Below are positions 24,213-32,643 of a stretch of 64,000 bases of DNA, in pieces. How positions within the stretch are numbered: the first letter of the stretch is position 1; every line of letters starts with the position of its first letter. The notes beneath the pieces were generated by a model. It saw only the letters and a program-made list of their open reading frames with translations. It ran no database searches and had not been told where the DNA came from. Origin of the DNA: DASRSS01 sp963799045 (GTDB taxonomy: Bacteria; Actinomycetota; Actinomycetes; Mycobacteriales; Jatrophihabitantaceae); the NCBI GenBank assembly GCA_963799045.1, contig CAWCVN010000005.1:496001-560000 (forward strand), given 5' to 3'. The translations under genes were made by a program, and so were the position numbers.

Positions 24213-25598
24213 TCAGGCGCCCGAGCCGGGTTGCCGCCGCCCGATGGCGTGCTCGTGGCCGAGGATGCCGTTCGGGTCGAGCCGCCGTGACAGCGTGGCG
24301 AGCCGGTCGTAGACGGCCGGCGCCCAGGCGCGGGCGCGGTCGGCCTCGTCGCCGGGCACGCCGTGCAGGTTGACCAGGGTGGCGCCGGTCGACCAGGGCC
24401 GTACTGCGGCGACGACCGACTCGACGGCGGCGGGCGCCGCTTCGGCGGTCTCCGGGGTGAGCATGCCGACGGCGGACACGCAATATGCGGCATCGCGGCC
24501 GGAGACCGCGTTGCCGGCGGCCGGGGCGTGGCGCAGCGCACCGCCCAGCTGACGCAGCTCGCAGACCATCAGCGGCGTGCGGACGTGCGGGCCGGCGACG
24601 GCCAGCAGGGCGTCGATCGTCTCGGTCGTCACCTCGCGCAGCAGCTCCCCGCGCTGACAGAACGGCACCGGATGATCCGGGTCGGCATGGATGGAATCGA
24701 CCGCCGTGTAGGGCATCTCGCCCAGCTGGTCGACCAGCGGGGGCGCGACGCTGCGCATCGGGGTGATCAGCCGCTCGCCGTCCGAGGCGGACCCGACATG
24801 GCAGACCCGCAGGTGGGCGACGGTGCGCCCGCGCAGCGGCTCGGGCAGCTGCGGCGCGGGCGGCAATCTCAGGACGGCGACCGAGCTCGACAGCTGGTCC
24901 GGCAGGCCCCCGGCCCACTCGGGATAGGCGCGCAGCACCGCCTCGGTGTGTTCGGCGGCATAGAAGATGCCGCCTCCGTACACGGTGCTGACCCGGACCA
25001 GCTCGACCGTCATCGAGGTCACCACCCCGAGGTTGCCCTTCCCTCCGCACACAGCCCAGAACAGCTCAGGGTCGTGTTCGGCGTCGACGTGGCGGTCGGT
25101 GCCCTCGGCGGTGACCAGATCGACCGCCCGGACGGCATCGGCGGCGAAACCGAAGCTGCGACCCATCACCGGCAACCCGCCGCCGAGCGTGTAGCCGACC
25201 GCGCCGACGCCGGAGGACGAGCCGGACAGCGGGGCAAGGCCGTGCGGGGCCGCTGCGTCGATCACCTCGCGCCACCGGACGCCGGCACCGAACGTCGCCG
25301 TGCGTCGGTCCGGGTCGATGTGCAGTGCCGTCAGGCGCCGGGTGCTGATCAGCAGGCCGTCGCTGAATGGAACGGTGGCCCCGTGGCCGGTGGCCTGCAC
25401 CGCGACCGGCATGCGGCGCTCGGTGGCGTAGCGCATCGCGGCCTGGACATCAGCTGAGTCGGCCGCGGCGACGACCAGGGCGGGGCGGTGCTCGACGGCC
25501 AGGTTGAATGCTGCGATCTCCTCGCGGTATCCCGGGTCGTCCGGGCGCAGCGCCCGGACGGGCAGCTCGGCCGGTGGCGGCTCGACGGTGGCGGACAC
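24213..25598 (-). CDS. FAD-linked oxidase (berberine-bridge/6-hydroxynicotine oxidase-like)
   Basis: A 461-aa PCMH-type flavoprotein. The FAD-binding half has VAVQATGHGATVPFSDGLLI, whose His matches the residue that covalently holds FAD in this family, and GSSSGVGAVGYTLGGGLP. The Cys used for a second covalent bond in some members is Ser here, so attachment is probably single. The C-terminal RLDPNGILGHEHAI is the berberine-bridge end motif. It oxidises alcohols, amines or sugars with O2. GTG at 25598, ten bases after the cupin/VOC stop, is the likely start. It is last in a TetR, cupin/VOC, oxidase unit. Confidence 0.88.
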   Translation of the reverse strand: MSATVEPPPAELPVRALRPDDPGYREEIAAFNLAVEHRPALVVAAADSADVQAAMRYATERRMPVAVQATGHGATVPFSDGLLISTRRLTALHIDPDRRTATFGAGVRWREVIDAAAPHGLAPLSGSSSGVGAVGYTLGGGLPVMGRSFGFAADAVRAVDLVTAEGTDRHVDAEHDPELFWAVCGGKGNLGVVTSMTVELVRVSTVYGGGIFYAAEHTEAVLRAYPEWAGGLPDQLSSSVAVLRLPPAPQLPEPLRGRTVAHLRVCHVGSASDGERLITPMRSVAPPLVDQLGEMPYTAVDSIHADPDHPVPFCQRGELLREVTTETIDALLAVAGPHVRTPLMVCELRQLGGALRHAPAAGNAVSGRDAAYCVSAVGMLTPETAEAAPAAVESVVAAVRPWSTGATLVNLHGVPGDEADRARAWAPAVYDRLATLSRRLDPNGILGHEHAIGRRQPGSGA

Positions 25599-25608
25599 CG
25601 GTGCCCGC

Positions 25609-26508
25609 CTACCTGCTCGCCGCGGCGAACAACTCGATCTCCAGCCCGTCGGGATCGCGGACGACGAAGCCGGACCCGTACGGGGCGTCGGTGATCGTCC
25701 CCGGGTCACCGCCGCGCGCGGCCACGGTGTCGCGCCAGGCGATCAGCGCGTCGCGGTCCGGGCAGGCGAGAGCGAGGTGTTGCACGCCGGGCGTTCGGGA
25801 CGCGTCGAGTGCCAGCACCCAGCCCCCGGTCGGGCTGGCCAGCGCGACGTGAGCGTCTGAGGGCTCCGCGCCGTCGACGTGGACCAGGCCGAAGGTGTCC
25901 ATGTACCACTGCGCGCTGCGTGTCACGTCGGTCACGGCCATCGCTAGGTGGTCGATCGCGCCCAGCACCTTCGGCCGTTCCGCGCCGCCGAGCGCGGCGC
26001 GCGCCTCGTCCTCCTCCAGCGGCGCGCCGATCATCGGTGCACCGTGCCGGGCGCTGATCCGCATCACCGTTTCCTGGTCGAGTCCCGAGTCCATCGGGGG
26101 CGGCAGCGTCTGCTCGGCCGTCGGGGTGCCGATCGCTTCGATGAACTGCAAGAAGCTGTCGTCGCCGTGCACCAACAACATGCGGGCGGGCGTGGCGCTG
26201 GTGACGCGGAACGTGTGTGGCACCCCGTGCGGCAGCGCCACGTAGGCCCCGGCGCGGGCGACGACGGTCCGCTCGCCGCACCGGACGACGACCTCCCCGT
26301 CGAGCAGCAGGAACGAGTCGTCGAGTGTCTCGTGCACGTGCTGCGGCGGTGAGCCGCCGGGCGGCACCGTCAACTCGATCACTGCCGGGACGCGGGATGC
26401 ACCCGGCGGGTTACGAAGTACCGCGAGCGTTCCCAGGAACCACCATGCCCGGCTCGTGCCCGGCTCAGTGGCGATCTCCGGCATGTCAACTTCGGTGGAT
26501 GTGCCCAT
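25609..26508 (-). CDS. cupin-VOC fusion protein (putative dioxygenase)
   Basis: A 299-aa fusion. Residues 10-125 are a cupin with motif 1 HVHETLDDSFLLLDG and motif 2 GAYVALPHGVPHTF. Residues 175-299 are a VOC (glyoxalase/extradiol dioxygenase) domain with the metal triad in AIDHLAMAV, VQHLALA and LEIELF. Both halves can bind a divalent metal, so the chain may carry two sites. It starts at the ATG at 26508 with GGGAG upstream. The TetR gene precedes and an FAD oxidase follows on the same strand. The combination suggests oxidative breakdown of a small organic compound; the substrate is unknown. Confidence 0.85.
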   Translation of the reverse strand: MGTSTEVDMPEIATEPGTSRAWWFLGTLAVLRNPPGASRVPAVIELTVPPGGSPPQHVHETLDDSFLLLDGEVVVRCGERTVVARAGAYVALPHGVPHTFRVTSATPARMLLVHGDDSFLQFIEAIGTPTAEQTLPPPMDSGLDQETVMRISARHGAPMIGAPLEEDEARAALGGAERPKVLGAIDHLAMAVTDVTRSAQWYMDTFGLVHVDGAEPSDAHVALASPTGGWVLALDASRTPGVQHLALACPDRDALIAWRDTVAARGGDPGTITDAPYGSGFVVRDPDGLEIELFAAASR

Positions 26509-26530
26509 GACCTGCTCCCTCCCAGACGGA

Positions 26531-27154
26531 TCATCCTGTGGAACGCCCGCGGGTACGACGTGGCGCGGCGCTGCTGCAGTGCGGCGACGAGGCTGTCGAT
26601 CGCCCACGCGACGGCGCGCTGCGCCTCGCTCGTCGGGCAGGCCCTGCTCGTCGGCGATCGCCACCCACGACGCCGCGCCGCACAGGTGGGCGATCACCGC
26701 AGCAGCCCGGTGAGCCGTCTCGGGCGTCGACGCCGGTCGCGGCGGGCGCGAGCGCCGCCTTGATCGCCTCGACCCGCCGCGCCCGCACGGCGGAGCGCGC
26801 CGAGCGGCCGGCGCTCGAGCGGACCAGCGCCCGGGTCAGCTCGGGGCGCTGGGACAGCTTGCCGGCCGCCTCCCGGAAGCTCGTCGAGATCTGCTCGGGT
26901 CTGTCGACCTCGAACGGGATGTCCAGCGACGCGTACAGATGCTCGCCCGCCGCGTGCAGCAGGGCGTCGCGGTCCGGGAAGTACCGGTACAGCGTCCGCA
27001 GCGAGATGCCGGCGGCCTCGGCGACCTCGGTCATCGAGATGTCGTCGAACGCCCGCGTCTCCAGCTGTGCGATCACGGCCTGCAGCACCGAGATGCGCAC
27101 GGCTTCGGCCTGCCGCTCCCTGAGCGTCGCCGTCCGCTGCCATGGCATGACCAT
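26531..27154 (-). pseudogene. TetR-family regulator, frameshifted in the C-terminal half
   Basis: The first 120 residues are a sound TetR protein, with HTH FDDISMTEVAEAAGISLRTL followed by YRYFPDRDALLHAAGEHLY. After the segment ALAPAATGVDA the reading breaks. Two apparent +1 indels, near 26722-26724 and near 26625-26630, move the natural C-terminus (AVIAHLCGAASWVAIADEQG, then AVAWAIDSLVAALQQR) into other frames. The exact end cannot be set. It lies directly upstream of, and on the same strand as, the cupin/VOC and FAD-oxidase genes, which it probably controls. Starts at 27154 and 27148 are both possible. The breaks may be sequence errors. Confidence 0.75.
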
Positions 27155-27273
27155 GTCAGAAATGCATGGGCATGTCAATAGGTTCGGACGCGCCGGCCGG
27201 GTCCGCGCGTGGGGCAAGGGGCGCCGCCGCGACGAGACTCCGGTTCACGCCGGTCGCTTGGAGCGGGAGGGCG

Positions 27274-28557
27274 CTAGGACGAGCCGCCCATGGTGCTCGC
27301 GTGGGTCACCAGCAGCGAGTTCGGCGGGACCAGGTCGAGGCCGTCCGGGTTGTTCAGGTAGCCGGGTGCACGACCGGCGACTCCGGTGACCCCGTACTGC
27401 CAGACGATCTTGTCGGTGCGCGGGTCGACGACGATCACGCGGTGGTTGTAGTCGTCGTTGAGGATCACGTCGCCGTTGGGCAGCGGCAGCGCGAGCGACG
27501 GGTGGTCGAGGGTGTTCGCGCCGCTGCCGGTGAACCGCCACAGGCTCTGCCCGGCGCGGTTGAAGATGACCACCTGCCCGGGGGAGGAGTAGTCCACGGT
27601 CAGGTAGCGGTTCGGTCCGATCTGGTTCGAGTCGGACGGGTAGTTGACGCCCGGCGGGTGCGTGGACCAGTAGACGTGGCCGTCGATACCGATCGAGTCC
27701 ACCCAGTCCCCGTTGATCTCGGTGACCAGGTAGTGCCCGTCGGGTGTCGGGAACATCCCGTTGGGGCTGCCCCACCGCTGCGGTGGCGAGTGCAGGCAGG
27801 CGTTGGTCGTGGTGCCGATGACGCGCTCCACACGATGCGCGCCAGGGGCGATCATGATGAGGCGGCAGTTCTTGATGTCCGGGCTGATGATCGTGTGGTT
27901 CGGCAACATCATCGCGTCGTCGGGGTTGTCGAGGTAGTTCGGTGCCGAACCGGGAGAGCCGGGATGCCCGTACTGGTAGACGATCCGGTGCGCCGCGATG
28001 TCGATCACGCTGATCACGGCGGCGTCCTCCTGCGTGGCGATGATGTATCGGCCGTCCGGCGAGAAGAAGGCGTCGTCGGGGATGCGGAAGCTCTGCCCGG
28101 GTGACAGGTCGCCTCGGCGGGGGAACTGCCAGCGGATCCGGCCCTGCGGGTCGACGACGATCAGCCGGTTGTTGAGCTTGTCGGCGATGAGCACGTCGGA
28201 GGGCAGCGCGGCGGGGTCCGAGCCGCGGCTGAGGTGGCCGGTGCTCGACGCGGGTAGCGGTGCGAGCCAGGGCTGGGCGGCCGGCACCGACGCGGTGCTC
28301 GGCTTGTGTGCGCTCGGCGCGCCTGCGGCGGTCGGCTGCTGCGCCGTCGACGTCCCCGCGACCGACGGGCCGGAGCCGCGTGCCGACGCCCCGGCCCGGC
28401 CCGTCGGGTGCCCGCCGGGGCGGGTGAACGCGAGCACGGTCAGCGCGGCCAGGACGAGCACCGCGGCCAGCGAGCCGAGCGGCATGCGAGGGCGTTCCCA
28501 GCGGCGCGGTGTGCTGTGGCGCCGCTCCACCGGGCCGGGTGCGCTGTGCCTCCCCAT
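27274..28557 (-). CDS. membrane-anchored beta-propeller (NHL/PQQ-like) repeat protein
   Basis: A 427-aa protein. One N-terminal membrane helix (MPLGSLAAVLVLAALTVLAF) is followed by an Ala/Ser/Pro-rich linker and then repeating blades, each with an ADKLNNRLIVVDPQGRIRW-like strand set (again as NDDYNHRVIVVDPRTDKIVW). This is a six- or seven-bladed propeller of the NHL or PQQ-like class, facing outward. Such proteins bind ligands, act as scaffolds or are lactonase- or arylsulfotransferase-like. It overlaps the upstream Kelch gene by one base (TGATG), so both are made together. Confidence 0.8.
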   Translation of the reverse strand: MGRHSAPGPVERRHSTPRRWERPRMPLGSLAAVLVLAALTVLAFTRPGGHPTGRAGASARGSGPSVAGTSTAQQPTAAGAPSAHKPSTASVPAAQPWLAPLPASSTGHLSRGSDPAALPSDVLIADKLNNRLIVVDPQGRIRWQFPRRGDLSPGQSFRIPDDAFFSPDGRYIIATQEDAAVISVIDIAAHRIVYQYGHPGSPGSAPNYLDNPDDAMMLPNHTIISPDIKNCRLIMIAPGAHRVERVIGTTTNACLHSPPQRWGSPNGMFPTPDGHYLVTEINGDWVDSIGIDGHVYWSTHPPGVNYPSDSNQIGPNRYLTVDYSSPGQVVIFNRAGQSLWRFTGSGANTLDHPSLALPLPNGDVILNDDYNHRVIVVDPRTDKIVWQYGVTGVAGRAPGYLNNPDGLDLVPPNSLLVTHASTMGGSS

Positions 28558-29612
28558 CAGTGCGCCACCGCCTTCGGCACGAGGCGCAGCGTGGTGACCC
28601 CGGCGGTCGGGGCCGGGTCCTCGCCGCCGACCAGGTAGGCCACGCCGTGCACGACAGCGCTTCCGGCGTCGCTGATCGGGGCGGGCAGCCGGCCCACGTG
28701 CCGAAGCGTGCCGGTGGCCGGGTCGAGCCGCGTCACGTCTGCGCTCGCCGCGCCCCCGATCAGCCCGCCGCACAGGTAGACGGCGCCACCGAGCACGACC
28801 GCGGCCGCATCCGTGCGCGGCGCCGGCAGGTGCCCGACCACCTGGGTCCGGTGGGTGCGCAGGTCGATCCGCTGGATGGCTGCGACGGCGCCGTGGATGC
28901 CCTGCCCGCCGAGCAGCCAGATCGCGCCGTCCACCACGGCGATCGCGGCATAGCGCACCGGCACGGGCAGCGTGGCTACGCGGGTGAACGTCGTGCCGTC
29001 CCGGGTGCGCAGGACCGCCGGCGCCCAGGATGTGCCGTCGTAGCCGCCGAGCACGTACGCGGCACCGCCCGCGGCTACGGCGCTCAGGTCCGAGCGGGGC
29101 CGGGGGAGCGTGCCGACGACGGTGGCGGCGGCGCCGGGGCGCAACCGCTGGACCGATGTGGTGCTGACCGTGTCGCCGCCGCCGAACAGGTAGGTGCCGC
29201 CGCCGAGGGTCGCCGCGGCGGCGTCGTGCGTCGGCGCGGCCAGAGTCCCGGCGGCGCGCGCGTGACCGGTCGCCGGGTTCAGCACCTCGACGGTGCGGGC
29301 AGACGAGCCGTCGGGCCGCAATCCGCCGATGAGCTCCAGCCCGCCGGCGGCGGGCACGACGACCTCGCGCGACAGAGCCGCGCCCAGCCGCCAGGCCGCG
29401 GGCGCGATGCGCAGCGCGAGGGCTGCGGCGGGGGCTGCGGCGGGGGCTGCGGCCGGCCGCGCCAGCGACGCGCTGCCCGGTGGTGAGCTGCCCGGTGGGG
29501 GTGCACCCGTGCCGGCCGCCGCCCCCTTGCCGCATCCGGCCGTGACAGCCACCACAGCGACCAGGGCACAGCCCAGCCGCACACCGCCCCATCGGCCGCG
29601 CGAATCGGTCAC
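28557..29612 (-). CDS. Kelch-repeat beta-propeller lipoprotein
   Basis: A 351-aa lipoprotein: signal stretch LGCALVAVVAVTAGC ends in a lipobox Cys. A low-complexity Ala-Pro run (AAAPAAAPAAA) follows, then Kelch blades with the double-Gly pattern (YLFGGGD, YVLGGYDG, WLLGGQG, YLCGGL, YLVGGED). GTG at 29612 is preferred since GGGGAAA lies ten bases upstream; an ATG 36 bases earlier is possible. It is the first gene of a two-propeller operon. Function unknown; probably binding or scaffolding at the cell surface. Confidence 0.82.
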   Translation of the reverse strand: MTDSRGRWGGVRLGCALVAVVAVTAGCGKGAAAGTGAPPPGSSPPGSASLARPAAAPAAAPAAALALRIAPAAWRLGAALSREVVVPAAGGLELIGGLRPDGSSARTVEVLNPATGHARAAGTLAAPTHDAAAATLGGGTYLFGGGDTVSTTSVQRLRPGAAATVVGTLPRPRSDLSAVAAGGAAYVLGGYDGTSWAPAVLRTRDGTTFTRVATLPVPVRYAAIAVVDGAIWLLGGQGIHGAVAAIQRIDLRTHRTQVVGHLPAPRTDAAAVVLGGAVYLCGGLIGGAASADVTRLDPATGTLRHVGRLPAPISDAGSAVVHGVAYLVGGEDPAPTAGVTTLRLVPKAVAH

Positions 29613-29772
29613 GAGGTGGTGTTTCCCCAATCCTGCGTCGCGCAACAAGGTGCACGGAAATAGCGGTGCGGCCGGCGGCCACGTCGTTTCACGACTTTGT
29701 CAGGCGACCCTCTCGGGTTGCTCTAGAGCGACTCGCGTCCTCAGCCCCGCCCACCACAAGGCATCAGGCCGG

Positions 29773-30186
29773 TTACCGGTCCGCACTGCCGCGATTGCCC
29801 GACCGGAGCAGCGCCGCGGCCGCCGCCAGCCCGAACGCGATCGCGACGTACTCGGCGGCCTGCGCAAGAGCCTGAGCCGAGCCCCGGCCGCTGTCGCGGA
29901 AGCCGAACAGGCCGTGGTCTACCGATACCCAGTACGCGGCGACGGTCAGCGCGCCGTAGCCGGCCGCGGCGAGTGCGGGCAGCCAGTGCCGCCAGGCGAG
30001 CACAACCAGGCCGAGGACTGCGCCGCCGACCCCGTTGAGGAGGAACAGCGGGCCGATCGTCGGCAGCTGCCGGAAGCCCGCCGTGTCCCACAGGTCCAGA
30101 TGTACGGCCGCGGACAGCAGCACCCCGCCCGCCGCCAGGCCGCGGACGGCGTCGACGACCGGGCGCGGCACAGCAGGTCGCTTCAT
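29773..30186 (-). CDS. small four-helix membrane protein
   Basis: A 137-aa polytopic protein with four predicted helices (AVRGLAAGGVLLSAAVHLDL, GPLFLLNGVGGAVLGLVVLA, ALAAAGYGALTVAAYWVS, AAEYVAIAFGLAAAAAL). Size and pattern resemble DoxX- or DUF4383-like integral proteins but no diagnostic motif was seen. The start at 30186 follows AGAGG closely; 30222 is the alternative. It is divergent from the ABC exporter. No role can be assigned. Confidence 0.6.
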   Translation of the reverse strand: MKRPAVPRPVVDAVRGLAAGGVLLSAAVHLDLWDTAGFRQLPTIGPLFLLNGVGGAVLGLVVLAWRHWLPALAAAGYGALTVAAYWVSVDHGLFGFRDSGRGSAQALAQAAEYVAIAFGLAAAAALLRSGNRGSADR

Positions 30187-30341
30187 ACCTCTGTCCACGC
30201 GCCCCGGCGCCGCGCGGTTCATCCCGGCGCCGCTTAACCGACAGGTCTCGCGGCCGTCGCCGGAGGTTCGCCTAGGCGACCTTCTTACGCAATCCACGAC
30301 CAATACGTTCCATCTGCTTCTACAAATCAAAGGGGACGTAC

Positions 30342-31289
30342 ATGGACGACAGGTGGGCAGTGCGGGCGCGCGGCATCGCCAAGTGCTTCGGTGACGTCGT
30401 GGCGCTCGACGGCGTCGACCTCGACGTGGCCGAGGGGGAGATCCACGGGCTGGTCGGGCCGAACGGCGCCGGAAAGACTACCCTGCTCGGGCTGCTGCTG
30501 GGGCTGGCTACGGCCGACCACGGGCGGCTGGAGATCCTGGGTACGCCGGTCGGCCGGACGCTGACCGTCGCCGACGGCGTCGCCGGTTTCGTGGACGGCC
30601 CCGGTCTGTACCCGTCGTTGACGGCGCGGCAGAACCTCACCGCGCTCGCCCGCCTGCGCGGCTGGGCCGCCCCGCGCGGCGCGGACGACGCCCTCGACCA
30701 GGTAGGGCTGACCGATGTCGCCGACGACCGGGTGCGCGGCTTCTCGCTCGGCATGCGGCAACGGCTCGGCCTGGCTGCGGCGCTGCTCACCGAGCCGCGG
30801 CTGCTGGTGCTCGACGAGCCGGCCAACGGCCTGGACCCGGCGGGCAAGAGGCACGTGCACCGCGTGATCACGCGCCTGGCCCAGCAGGGGACCGCGGTCG
30901 TGTTCTCCAGCCACCGGATGGACGACCTGGCCGCGCTGTGCGCCGAGGTCACGATCCTCGCGACGGGGCGGGTGGTCTTCGCCGGCCCGGTCAGCAAGCT
31001 CGCCGCCGAGAGCGGCGAGCTCGACTACCGGCTGTTGACGTCCGACCGCGCGACGGCCGAGCGCGTCGCGACCCGGACGCCGGCGCTGCGCATCGTCACC
31101 GGCCACGACGCCGGCTGGGACGCCGACGCGCTGATTGTCCGTGCACCCGTCCCCGCACTCGACGAGCTGGTCGTCCGGTTGGTCGGCGCGGGCGTGGCGG
31201 TGCGCCACCTCGCACCCGTCGTTCCCCCGCTGGAAGCGGCGTTCCTGGCACTGACCGACGGCGCGGACGACGAGGAGGCACAGTCGTGA
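30342..31289 (+). CDS. ABC transporter ATP-binding protein (exporter type)
   Basis: A 315-aa ATPase. Walker A is GPNGAGKTT (about residue 40), the signature is FSLGMRQRLGLAAALL, Walker B is LLVLDEPANGLDP and the H-loop is SSHRM. The C-terminal extension of 90 residues is typical of ABC-2-type exporters such as drug or Na+ efflux systems. AAAGGGG precedes the ATG. It overlaps the permease gene by four bases (GTGA). Confidence 0.95.
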   Translation: MDDRWAVRARGIAKCFGDVVALDGVDLDVAEGEIHGLVGPNGAGKTTLLGLLLGLATADHGRLEILGTPVGRTLTVADGVAGFVDGPGLYPSLTARQNLTALARLRGWAAPRGADDALDQVGLTDVADDRVRGFSLGMRQRLGLAAALLTEPRLLVLDEPANGLDPAGKRHVHRVITRLAQQGTAVVFSSHRMDDLAALCAEVTILATGRVVFAGPVSKLAAESGELDYRLLTSDRATAERVATRTPALRIVTGHDAGWDADALIVRAPVPALDELVVRLVGAGVAVRHLAPVVPPLEAAFLALTDGADDEEAQS

Positions 31290-32620
31290 CCACGGCGCAC
31301 GCTTCGGCCCGGGTGGTGGCGCGACCGGCCGCCGTGTTGCCCGGTTATCGCTTCGAGCTGGTCAAGCTGTTCTCGCAGTGGCGCATCCGGCTGCTGCTCG
31401 CGGCCTGCTGGCTCGCGCCCGGCGTGTTCGTCGCGGCTGTGAGCCGGCAGAGCTCACTGCCCGCCGACACGGTGTTCGGCCGCTGGATGCAGGCGAGCGG
31501 GTGGGCCGGCGTGCTCGTCGTGCTGTCGTTCTCGTGCACGTGGGCGCTGCCGCTGCTGACCTCGCTGGTCGCCGGCGACGTATTCGCCGTCGAGGACCGG
31601 CTGGGCACCTGGCGGCACCTGCTGGTGGCCGTCCGCTCACCGCGGCGCATCTTCGTGGCCAAGGCGCTGGCCAGCCTGACGGTGATCGCGCTGCTCGTCC
31701 TCGGCCTGGCCGCGTCGAGCGTCGCCGGCGGGCTGCTCGCGGTCGGCGACCGGCCGCTCGTCGGCCTCGACGGTCACTCGCTCGCACCGGCGCACGCGGC
31801 CGCCACCGTCGTGCTCGCCTGGGCGAGCGTGCTGGCGCCGACGCTGGTGTTCGCCGCGGTCGGCCTGCTGGGCTCGGTGGCGCTGGGGCGCTCGCCGATG
31901 GGACTGCTCGTCCCGGCGCTGCTCGCGGTGGTGCTGCAGCTCGTGCAGCTGCTACCACTTCCGGTCCCCCTGCGGCTCGCGCTGCCCAGCCAACGCGTTC
32001 CTCGCCTGGCGCGGGCTGTTCATCGACCCGCAGCAGACCGGTCCGCTGGTCGCCGGCCTGATGGTCAGCGTGGCCTGGGCGATCACCGCCACTGCGCTCG
32101 CCTACCTGCTGTTCACCCGACGCGATTTCACCGACCTGTCCCACGACCGGGCCGGCCGCCGCGCCCTCGTGACCGCGGCGGCGCCGCTCGCCGGAGTGCT
32201 CGCGATCACCGTCGCCGTGCTGGCGGCCGTTACCACGGCCGCGGGCTCGGGCATCGGGAGGGCGAAGCTGCAGAGCTCCCTCGCCACGGCGTTCGGGCAC
32301 CTCTACCGGCTGCAGACCAGCGAGCTGCACCGGCCGGCGGTCACGGAGGCGCAGCTGCGCACCGCGGCGACCTGCGACAAGGGCGGCGACCGGGTCGTCG
32401 ACCAGGGCCCCGGCAACGACTGGCGCTGCGTCGTCACCTGGCACCTGCCCGGCGTGAACGCGGTCGGCACGGCCATCTACCAGCTCGACGTGAAGCCCGA
32501 CGGGCGGTACGTCGCCGACGGAGACGGACCCAAGGAGGTGAACGGCTACTTCCCGCTGCGGACCCCGACGGGGACGCACCGAACCCCCTGTGGCAGTTCG
32601 ACGGCTCGTCGACCTGCTAG
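31286..32620 (+). pseudogene. ABC-2-type transporter permease, two compensating frameshifts
   Basis: The membrane partner of the upstream ATPase, with about six helices. An extra C at 31990-31991 shifts the frame after LRLALPS; the continuation FLAWRGLFIDPQQTGPLVAG is clear in the next frame. A lost G in the run 32570-32573 shifts it back to end ...NPLWQFDGSSTC. The total span is exactly 445 codons, so the two changes cancel. About 180 residues between the breaks would be misread as deposited. The last 110 residues form a charged outer domain not usual for ABC-2 permeases. Paired indels in short runs look like sequence errors. Confidence 0.82.
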
Positions 32621-32643
32621 CCAGCACGCCGAAGGGATGAATC

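Noticed and set aside
29429..29460. GGGGCTGCGGC repeats as a regulatory array
   Set aside because: They lie inside the Kelch lipoprotein and simply encode the Ala-Pro linker AAAPAAAPAAA after its signal peptide.
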